A stretch of DNA of 64,000 nt from Microbulbifer elongatus. GTDB lineage: Bacteria; Pseudomonadota; Gammaproteobacteria; Pseudomonadales; Cellvibrionaceae. Position numbers and translations under genes: made by a program. The notes under the pieces were generated by a model. That model saw nothing but the letters and a program-made list of their open reading frames with translations, searched no databases and was not told where the DNA came from. How positions within the stretch are numbered: the stretch's first letter is position 1; every line of letters begins with the position of its first letter. Shown here in pieces: positions 57,528-64,000 of this stretch. The DNA is taken from contig NZ_CP088953.1 of the NCBI RefSeq assembly GCF_021165935.1, forward strand, positions 3,512,501-3,576,500, in the 5' to 3' direction.

Positions 57528-58160
57528 TCAATACTTGACGCTACAGCCGTAAGCACGACTCGAAGCCACCGCTACTTGCTCGCCTTTCAATGCGGCATCA
57601 AATGCTGCGGCCACATAATTTTTGGAGTTGGGGATCACTGCAGGGTTCGCCGAGTCGTTATCGTCGATCGCACCGGCGTAAACTACCTGCCCTTCCGGGT
57701 TGATGATAAACATATGTGGCGTGGTCTTGGCCCCGTAAGCGCGCCCCATACTGCCGTCGGTATCCAACAGGAAGGGAGCACTTGCCGCGAGCTTGTGGCT
57801 CTCCGCCACTTCCAATGCCTGCGCCGGCTCCAGGTAACCCTGCTTGCCTTTCGCAGAAGAGATAACGGTTAGCCAGTTGATGTCCTGGTCGGTGTATTTT
57901 TTCTGCAGTGCCTGCATATTGCCGCTACCGTAATGTTTCTTCACATAAGGACAGTCCTTGTTGAACCATTCCAGCACCAGCCACTGGCCTTTGTAGTCTT
58001 CCAGGCCGCGGGTCTCGCCTTTTGCATCCACCTCACTGAAGGCCGGTGCCTGCTCGCCGGGAACCGCAACAGCCACGGCCAACGCCGGTAGCGCAAACAG
58101 CGCGACACTGCTGATAAATTGACGAAAAGACCGTTTACCACTTACACGCTGAGTATTCAC
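57528..58160 (-). CDS. Redoxin (AhpC/TSA-like) exported protein
   Basis: 210 residues. An N-terminal signal peptide (hydrophobic FISSVALFALPALAVAVAVP) precedes a thioredoxin-fold domain. The segment LVLEWFNKDCPYVKKHYGSGN has the conserved Cys at the CP site of redoxin proteins, and TTPHMFIINPEGQVVYAG is the typical later part. A C-terminal Cys (YGCSVKY) may pair with it. It lies 40 bp downstream of a DsbD/ScsB-like gene, so it likely receives reducing power across the inner membrane for periplasmic peroxide or thiol repair (inference). Confidence 0.87.
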   Translation of the reverse strand: MNTQRVSGKRSFRQFISSVALFALPALAVAVAVPGEQAPAFSEVDAKGETRGLEDYKGQWLVLEWFNKDCPYVKKHYGSGNMQALQKKYTDQDINWLTVISSAKGKQGYLEPAQALEVAESHKLAASAPFLLDTDGSMGRAYGAKTTPHMFIINPEGQVVYAGAIDDNDSANPAVIPNSKNYVAAAFDAALKGEQVAVASSRAYGCSVKY

Positions 58161-58200
58161 GATGACGCATCCTCTTGGTTAAAAAAAATAGGGTAAAGAA

Positions 58201-60279
58201 TTACTTGCTGTCGAATAGAGCTTCAATCATGTCCGCTTTCAAAATCTGTGGGAGCAAAACCGGTGTGGTCTCGCCAGGTGCATACCAGGCGTAAACCGGT
58301 ACCGAGTTGCGCCCCAACTCTCCCAGCGCCCGGGTGATTTCCGGGTTCTGGTCGGTCCAGTCGGCCCGCACCAGATACACGTCATTCTCCCGGAACAGCG
58401 CCTCAACCTCCTGCGACTCCAGCACCAGCTTTTTGTTCACCTGACAGGTAATACACCAGGCTGCGGTGTAGTCGATAAATACACCCTGTTCGCGGGACAA
58501 TGCCTGATTGATCGCACTGCGATCGTAGGGCTGCCAATCGCTGCTCTCCTGCGCCAGTGCCGCTCCTGCGGCGCCACTGTGCTGCAGCTTGTTGGCCGCA
58601 CCAAAACTCAATACCAGTGCCGCCAGTACCAGCCCCCAGGCAAGCCAGCGGCTGCCACGGAACCCATGGCGTCCGAGCCAGAATGCAAACACGATAGTCA
58701 GCATCAGCATGGCCCCGATCAGCCAACCGCTCTCGCCCACCAGGCGGCCCAGCACCCACAGCAACCAGATCACCGTGGCATACAGTGGGAATGCGAGGAA
58801 CTGGCGCAGGGTTTCCATCCAGGGCCCCGGCGCCGGCAGGCGGTTTAGCAACGCGGGAAAGACACACAGCAGAACAAACGGCAATGCCAGCCCGATACCC
58901 AACCCGAGAAAGATCGCCATGGCGCCGTACGCCGGCAGCAAGGTGGCGGCGCCCAACGCGGCCCCCATAAACGGCCCGGTACACGGAGCAACCACAAACA
59001 CTGCCAACACACCGGTGACGAAGGCGCCGCCGCGGCTGTTACCGGCCAGGTTCATCAGATGATGGCCGAATTCGTACAGACCACTGAAGGACAGCGCCAT
59101 AACCCAGAAGAGTAGAATCAGTCCCAGCACCACCGGTGCCGACTGCAGCTGGAACCCCCAGCCAATCGCTGCGCCACCGGCCCGCAGAACCAACAGCAGC
59201 GCTCCCAGCGCGGCAAAGGTCACCAGCACCCCGGCGGCATAGCGCAGGCCCTCGTGCAGACGCTCACCGGCATGCTTTTCCGGGCCGACCAGGCCAAACA
59301 GCTTGATCGACAGTACCGGAAACACACAGGGCATCAGGTTAAGAATGGCGCCACCGGCAATGGCCGCCAGCACCAGCAGCCACAGCGGCTGCCCGCCGTC
59401 GACCAGACTCGGCGCAGCAGTGGCCGCCGCCTGAATATCCAGCTGCTCCAGCTGCCAGGACCGGGTGCCGTCGCTGATCACAAAACCGGTGCTGTCCGGT
59501 AAGGGCGCACCAGGCACTCGCTGGAAGGTGTAACCGATGGTACTGCCGGACTGTGCGATCTGGGGCGCTTTTGCGGTCAGCAGGTTCCCATCAAGGGGAA
59601 AGACCGCCGGTGTCGCTGCAGAATCGCCTTCGCTCGCTTCCAGCACCAACTGCAGGCTATCCCCTCCCGCTTCCGCGGTAACACTTCGCACGGACCACGG
59701 AAAACCGGTGTCGCCACGGACCACAACCGGAACCTGCGCGGCAAACCGATCCCGCAGTGCCTTGTCGCCGTCCGGCCACACCACCTGGTCCGCCACCGGG
59801 CGGGACAGGCTCATGGCACCGAAGCCGGGGATGCAGTCCACCTTGCACACCAGCCACTCCAGATTCACCACCAGCTCCATACGCTCGGCTTCCGGTGTCA
59901 CCGTGAACAGGTAGGCCACGTCACCTTCATAGCCGAGATTGGTAAGGTGCTCGATGGGTAAACGCACCGGGAACGGCCACTGGATCTCGCCAACCTTGCC
60001 GCTGGCACCGACAAAATCAAAGCGCGGTGCCGCACCGGAATCGCCGGCGTTGCGCCAGTAGACGTGCCAGCCGGGGTCGACCTCGAAATAGAATCCGATG
60101 GTTTCCTCGCCGGGGCCAAAGGTATCCGGCGCCAGCCAGCGGACTTTTACGTGGTCCCCAGTGGCGGTTTCCTGAGCGGAAGACAGTGTGCTCCAGCCCG
60201 TAAACACACCTACAAGCAGCAGAAACAACAAGGGAAATAGAGTGCGGTGCACGGACGTATTCGACAAAAGAGACTCCAC
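58201..60279 (-). CDS. DsbD/ScsB-like thiol:disulfide interchange protein
   Basis: 692 residues. A signal peptide and a periplasmic N-terminal domain (about 30-280) are followed by about eight transmembrane helices (first containing ILNLMPCVFPVLSIKLFGL with a Cys), and a C-terminal thioredoxin domain with AAWCITCQVNK (CxxC). It passes electrons from cytoplasmic thioredoxin to periplasmic partners. The N-terminal domain, with a single early WLVCKVDCIPG motif, resembles ScsB rather than canonical DsbD. The redoxin gene follows on the same strand. Confidence 0.93.
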   Translation of the reverse strand: MESLLSNTSVHRTLFPLLFLLLVGVFTGWSTLSSAQETATGDHVKVRWLAPDTFGPGEETIGFYFEVDPGWHVYWRNAGDSGAAPRFDFVGASGKVGEIQWPFPVRLPIEHLTNLGYEGDVAYLFTVTPEAERMELVVNLEWLVCKVDCIPGFGAMSLSRPVADQVVWPDGDKALRDRFAAQVPVVVRGDTGFPWSVRSVTAEAGGDSLQLVLEASEGDSAATPAVFPLDGNLLTAKAPQIAQSGSTIGYTFQRVPGAPLPDSTGFVISDGTRSWQLEQLDIQAAATAAPSLVDGGQPLWLLVLAAIAGGAILNLMPCVFPVLSIKLFGLVGPEKHAGERLHEGLRYAAGVLVTFAALGALLLVLRAGGAAIGWGFQLQSAPVVLGLILLFWVMALSFSGLYEFGHHLMNLAGNSRGGAFVTGVLAVFVVAPCTGPFMGAALGAATLLPAYGAMAIFLGLGIGLALPFVLLCVFPALLNRLPAPGPWMETLRQFLAFPLYATVIWLLWVLGRLVGESGWLIGAMLMLTIVFAFWLGRHGFRGSRWLAWGLVLAALVLSFGAANKLQHSGAAGAALAQESSDWQPYDRSAINQALSREQGVFIDYTAAWCITCQVNKKLVLESQEVEALFRENDVYLVRADWTDQNPEITRALGELGRNSVPVYAWYAPGETTPVLLPQILKADMIEALFDSK

Positions 60280-60431
60280 CTGACAGCCAAAACCGATCTA
60301 CCGGTCATATTGTTATACGCGCCGATCATTCAAATAGATTGCCGGCCCGGCTGCAAGGGGGGATTCGATAAGGTGAGAACGAGTGCGATTAGCGGATGCC
60401 GGGGAAAGCCTGGTAGCCGGGTTTAGCCCGG

Positions 60432-60462
60432 CGGAAAAACAGAGGGCCCGCTGCGCGGGCCC
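60432..60462 (-). terminator. Intrinsic terminator of the catalase gene
   Basis: GGGCCCGC (60444-60451), loop TGC, GCGGGCCC (60455-60462). On the minus strand it is followed by TCTGTTTTTCC, a few bases after the catalase stop codon. Confidence 0.85.
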
Positions 60463-60467
60463 CTTGA

Positions 60468-61916
60468 TCAACTACCTTTCACGCCCTTTTCGATACGGTC
60501 GCCAATGTCCTTGTCGATATTGCGCCAGTATTCGAAAGCGCGCTTCAGAACTTCGTCAGAAACGCCCGCGGAAAGGTGCCCGACAGCGTTGGAGACCAGC
60601 CGCTCGCGCTCTTCATCGCTCATTACCTCGCGCACCAGAGCACCCGGCTGCACAAAGTCATCGTCCTCCGGGTGCGGGGTGTAGGCGGCGTGCATAAACT
60701 CCCCGCTGGTCTCCCACTTTTCGGTATAGGTGTGATTTGCACTGGGGCCACCTTTGCTATTCGGGGCATACACTGGATCCGTCACATTGTCGACCCGCAG
60801 CGCGCCATCCTTACTGTAACTGTGGACCGGGCATCTCGGGCGATTCACCGGGATCTGCTTGTAGTTGACCCCCATACGCGCACGGTGCGCGTCGGCATAG
60901 GAAAATACCCGCGCCTGCAGCATTTTGTCCGGGCTGAAACCGATCCCAGGCACCACGTTGTTAGGCTCAAATGCGGCCTGCTCGATCTCCGTGTGAAAAT
61001 CCGTCGGGTTGCGATCCAGTACTAGCTTGCCCACTTCCTGTAACGGGTAATCCCCATGGGGCCAAACCTTGGTCAAATCGAAGGGATTAAAACGGTAATT
61101 CTTCGCCTCCTCATAGGGCATGACCTGCACGTGCAGTGTCCAGCTGGGATGATCCCCCTTGGCGATCGAATCGAAAAGATCGCGGCGGTGGGCATCGGAA
61201 TCCTGGCCGGCGATGCGGTCCGCCTCTTCCTGAGTGAGCGACTCGACCCCCTGATCCGACTTGAAATGATATTTCACCCAGAAGCGCTCGCCCTTGGCAT
61301 TGACCCACATATAGGTATGGCTGGAATAACCATTCATATGCCGGTACGTCTTGGGAATACCGCGATCCCCCATCAGCCAGCTCACCTGGTGCGCGGACTC
61401 TGGTGACAGGGTCCAGAAGTCCCACTGCATATCGTGGTCGCGCAGGCCATTATCAGCGCGTCGCTTCTGCGAACGGATAAAGTGCTGGAATTTCATCGGG
61501 TCGCGGATAAAGAACACTGGTGTATTGTTGCCTACCAGATCGTAGTTACCCTCGGACGTATAAAACTTCAGAGCAAAACCCCGGGGGTCACGCCAGGTAT
61601 CCGGGCTACCCTTTTCCCCGGCGACCGTGGAAAACCGGATCAATGTGTCGGTTTTCGTACCGGGCTGAAACACCGCCGCCTTGGTGTAGGCGCTGACGTC
61701 TTTGGTAACGGTAAAGTGCCCAAAGGCACCGGAACCCTTGGCGTGAGGCTGACGCTCAGGAATATGCTCGCGGTTGAAGTTCGCCATCTGCTCGATCAGG
61801 TAGTGATCCTGCAGAATGATAGGGCCGTCGGGGCCCACCGTCAGTGAATGCTCATCACTGGCTACCGGAATACCGGCATCGTTGGTTGTGCGTTGCGAGT
61901 CGTCTTTTTTCACCAT
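60468..61916 (-). CDS. katA: Monofunctional heme catalase
   Basis: Decomposes hydrogen peroxide. At 482 residues it is a small-subunit catalase. The distal His is in [14 protein letters not shown], the Asn region in [16 protein letters not shown], and the heme-proximal Tyr in [15 protein letters not shown] normal start MVKKDDSQ is used. The gene has a terminator at 60432-60462, and the region upstream is a long non-coding stretch with probable promoter. No katA-adjacent regulator such as oxyR was seen. Confidence 0.95.
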   Translation of the reverse strand: MVKKDDSQRTTNDAGIPVASDEHSLTVGPDGPIILQDHYLIEQMANFNREHIPERQPHAKGSGAFGHFTVTKDVSAYTKAAVFQPGTKTDTLIRFSTVAGEKGSPDTWRDPRGFALKFYTSEGNYDLVGNNTPVFFIRDPMKFQHFIRSQKRRADNGLRDHDMQWDFWTLSPESAHQVSWLMGDRGIPKTYRHMNGYSSHTYMWVNAKGERFWVKYHFKSDQGVESLTQEEADRIAGQDSDAHRRDLFDSIAKGDHPSWTLHVQVMPYEEAKNYRFNPFDLTKVWPHGDYPLQEVGKLVLDRNPTDFHTEIEQAAFEPNNVVPGIGFSPDKMLQARVFSYADAHRARMGVNYKQIPVNRPRCPVHSYSKDGALRVDNVTDPVYAPNSKGGPSANHTYTEKWETSGEFMHAAYTPHPEDDDFVQPGALVREVMSDEERERLVSNAVGHLSAGVSDEVLKRAFEYWRNIDKDIGDRIEKGVKGS

Positions 61917-62388
61917 TTAGTCCTCTGTTTATCTTTCCGAGTGACCCCGGCGACATTTGCGGGATTCACCTAAAATCACAGAAAACCATAGTGCACTCAC
62001 GTAAGCAGAACCGCCTTCGAAGCAGTTCCACAACACATTTAGGCGCCGATTGGCACTTGACCACCGCGCTGCGCCGCCTCCCCTGGCGAGCCGCAATACT
62101 ACCGCTCCGCCACTGTATTGAATCTACACATTACTGTCATGGCGATACTCAGCCTGGGCACGCACGAAGTATTGATGTACTCCGCGAAAAACGTTGACAC
62201 CTTTTTTAACAGGTTAATCTCGTATCTTAACTTCCAGGAATTGCCCTCTCACCACTTGACTTGCGAAAGCTAATTTTATTGCTGGGCCATCCTCCCAATA
62301 GTCTCACTTCATCCGCGACAACGTGTATAAAGCGGGACGTGCCGAGGAGGGCAGAAGGCCCAAAGTAAATTACCCGGTCTTGCATGGT
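61917..62388. other. Long non-coding region upstream of the catalase gene
   Basis: 472 bp with no convincing gene. It should contain the catalase promoter near 61950-62000, and it marks a shift from GC-rich core sequence to the AT-richer patch that follows. No attC-like element was found here; small reading frames are not supported. Confidence 0.5.
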
Positions 62389-62652
62389 TTAGTTGTCACA
62401 TTGCAATGGCAAGCGAGCGACTCCTTTCAACACCACTGAGAATATAATCGGTAGCACCAACACGAAAACAGCACTATTTTCCAGAAAGTCCGCGATGCCC
62501 ACCGCACCCCAGAATGGAATCTGCAAGTATAAATATAAGTAAAATCCGTACTTCAGCGGTACAAAGCACTTAGCACCACAGCTTTCACATTGTGCAGGAG
62601 ACAACTTTAATGGCACAGTGAATTTGGCACCCTGACTCAGAGCCATAGTCAC
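62389..62652 (-). CDS. Small membrane protein with CxxC motif, cassette-like
   Basis: 87 residues: an N-terminal stretch with CESCGAKC (about 22-29), a possible metal site, then two hydrophobic segments (FYLYLYLQIPFWGAVGIADFL, VFVLVLPIIFSVVLKGV). It starts 3 bp after the stop of the neighbouring 123-residue gene, so the two probably share an mRNA. No recognised family; small unknown genes of this type are common in integron cassettes (context inference). Confidence 0.55.
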   Translation of the reverse strand: MTMALSQGAKFTVPLKLSPAQCESCGAKCFVPLKYGFYLYLYLQIPFWGAVGIADFLENSAVFVLVLPIIFSVVLKGVARLPLQCDN

Positions 62653-62655
62653 TTG

Positions 62656-63027
62656 TTAGCACCTTTGATAGGGCTCAAGCGGCCCAATGCAATCATAATA
62701 TTGTTCCCAAAAATGATCCTTTTCGTATCGTATAATGGATGGTAATACTTTTTTATAATTTCTATCAGATAAATCAAAGACCAGATTTAAGGAAAAGCTA
62801 TTTTCGTACTCGGACAGCGCTATATCTAGCGATCCGCCCTCCGGATCTAGCTTGCCGACCATGTTAACTGCTGGGCTATTGTTTAGCCACGGACGGGACA
62901 TCGGCTTAACCTCACCTGCCCGATAGAGTTTCACGCTCACAGTTTCATTATTACTCAAGGATACTTCTAATCGGTTTCCAGACTCACTCTCCCAAAGGCC
63001 ACAATATTTTTCAATATATGAGTTCAT
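62656..63027 (-). CDS. Unknown protein, first gene after an attC-like site
   Basis: 123 residues with mixed alpha/beta character (LWESESGNRLEVSLSNNETVSVKLYRAGEV and an acidic, aromatic C-terminus). No signal peptide, no recognised family. It starts 27 bp after the attC-like element, a usual spacing for an integron gene cassette, and has low GC content compared with the window. Confidence 0.6.
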   Translation of the reverse strand: MNSYIEKYCGLWESESGNRLEVSLSNNETVSVKLYRAGEVKPMSRPWLNNSPAVNMVGKLDPEGGSLDIALSEYENSFSLNLVFDLSDRNYKKVLPSIIRYEKDHFWEQYYDCIGPLEPYQRC

Positions 63028-63053
63028 CGCGTGATCTCGAGTGATTTTTAAGT

Positions 63054-63172
63054 GCTAACGCCCAGCGCAGGCGCAGCCAACGCGGAGCGCCTTTTGTGTT
63101 AATGTTTGAGCGACAGCGAGTAACACAAAAGGTGCGTAGCGTTGGCTGTCGCTCTGCCGCTGTTTGTTATGT
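63054..63172 (-). repeat. attC-like integron recombination site (VCR-like)
   Basis: On the minus strand the element begins ACATAACAAAC and ends GGGCGTTAGC, as in Vibrio-type attC (VCR) sites. Paired segments inside: AGCCAACGC (63075-63083) with GCGTTGGCT (63139-63147), CCTTTTGTGTTA (63090-63101) with TAACACAAAAGG (63121-63132), and the outer CAGCG with CGCTG (63063-63067, 63158-63162). The 119-bp length and the single-stranded folding pattern are typical of attC. No integrase gene is in the window. Confidence 0.75.
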
Positions 63173-63271
63173 GTCCCGGATTCATATACTAACCGCGACA
63201 CATTACCTAAAACTGGAGGTGATCTGCGATACTAGGGGCATTTTACTCCCGCCAAGAAGTGAATTGCACCA

Positions 63272-64000
63272 ATGAAGTATCAACAGATCACCAGAGAAGA
63301 AAGATACACGATTGCGGCCTATCGTGCACAAGGTCTTTCCGTCAGCCATATTGCCGAGTTGACTGGACGCCACAGGAGTACTCTCTATAGGGAGTTCCAA
63401 CGTAACAGCTGCCACCGAACAGATGGCGGTTATAGACCGAGCAAGGCCGACAGTCGTACTCGAGGGCGACGTAGACGATCACGTCGTAATAGGCACTACT
63501 CTGAACGCCACTTTAAACTTGTGCGAGCGTTACTTCGGAAAAAGTACAGCCCAGAGCAAATAGTCGGTTATATACGCAGACATAAATTGATGAAACGCCG
63601 GTTAAGCCACGAAACTATCTACCAGTATATCTGGAGAAATAAGAAGAATGGCGGCAATTTATGGACGCATTTACGCCAAGCCTCAAAGCAGCGTCGAAAG
63701 CGCTACAAAGCCTATGACAGCAGGGGGCGACTTGCGGATAAACGGCACATCACAGACCGACCTAAAAGTGTTGAGGGCAGGCGTTACAAGGGCCATTGGG
63801 AAATTGACACTGTTCACGGCCGGGGCAGCAACCACTGCATTGTTACATTGCTGGAGCGTAAAACGGGGTTTGTCATGATTGGAAAGCTCAAAAATAAATC
63901 AACCTATGAGCTGAACAAAAAAACTGTACGGTTAATTAACCGTGATCCGAGAAATATTAAAACTATAACCGCTGACAATGGTACTGAATTCCACCAATAT
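63272..64000 (+). mobile_element. IS30-family transposase, 5' part (gene continues past the window)
   Basis: Starts at ATG 63272 and is open through position 64000 (243 codons seen). The N-terminal helix-turn-helix YTIAAYRAQGLSVSHIAELTGRHRSTLYREFQRN is the IS30 type. The catalytic region shows WEIDTVHG (first Asp) and TADNGTEF (second Asp), as in IS30 DDE transposases; the final Glu would lie past the window end. The left terminal inverted repeat should be in 63178-63271, but it cannot be defined without the right end. Confidence 0.92.

Noticed and set aside
61917..62388. Second attC site downstream of the cassette-like genes
   Set aside because: No paired segments with GTT-type ends were found in this stretch.
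63178..63271. Exact left end of the IS30 element
   Set aside because: The right end is outside the window, so the terminal inverted repeats cannot be compared.

Overview
The window looks like chromosome from a GC-rich, marine-type gammaproteobacterium of the Cellvibrionales group, most like Microbulbifer or a close relative. This is inferred from the gene set: pncC-recA-recX and alaS-lysC-csrA-tRNA-Ser blocks typical of Gammaproteobacteria, TamA/TamB, TtcA, RsmE, a small 4.5S-type SRP RNA, and a pair of secreted modular cellulases (GH9 and GH5) carrying family 2 carbohydrate-binding modules. No similarity search was possible, so family names rest on motifs and recognisable sequence.

Layout. 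1-9.6 kb: a minus-strand housekeeping block (pncC, recA with an SOS box, recX, glpK, a Trm112-like protein, a HIT protein, alaS, lysC, csrA, tRNA-Ser). 9.6-17.7 kb: a MaoC-type dehydratase, a lipoprotein prolyl oligopeptidase, a DASS carboxylate transporter, a PhoD-like phosphatase, MtfA and a MobA-like nucleotidyltransferase. 17.7-24.5 kb: tamB, tamA and a small membrane protein, then a DUF3149 microprotein. 24.5-29.6 kb: acetoacetyl-CoA synthetase with a divergent LysR gene, a padR plus membrane-protein operon with two operator palindromes, and dps. 29.7-36.6 kb: an ACE-like M2 peptidase, the SRP RNA, a two-domain PTPS/QueD-like protein, rsmE, alanine dehydrogenase with a divergent Lrp gene, and an Mpo1-like membrane protein.

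36.6-43.4 kb is an accessory block. It holds an Rhs/YD-repeat polymorphic toxin with a distinct AT-richer C-terminal tip (TNT-like), a tightly coupled candidate immunity gene, two further small unknown genes, and a macro-domain gene on the other side. 43.4-52.4 kb: putP, a lysozyme-like protein, ttcA, tesA with the divergent ybbA-ybbP ABC exporter pair, and bioA. Palindromic intergenic elements with a common architecture are scattered here.

52.6-57.5 kb: the cellulose-degradation pair, GH9 with CBM3c, Ig-like modules and CBM2, then GH5 with an Ig-like module and CBM2. 57.5-62 kb: a redoxin plus DsbD/ScsB-like operon and a monofunctional catalase. 62.3-64 kb: a second AT-rich accessory patch with two small cassette-like genes, an integron attC-like site (VCR-like) and the 5' part of an IS30-family transposase that runs off the window end.

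The two most unusual loci are the Rhs toxin/immunity block and the attC/cassette/IS30 patch. The PadR double operator, the three-way-junction repeats and the duplicated PTPS protein are secondary points of interest.
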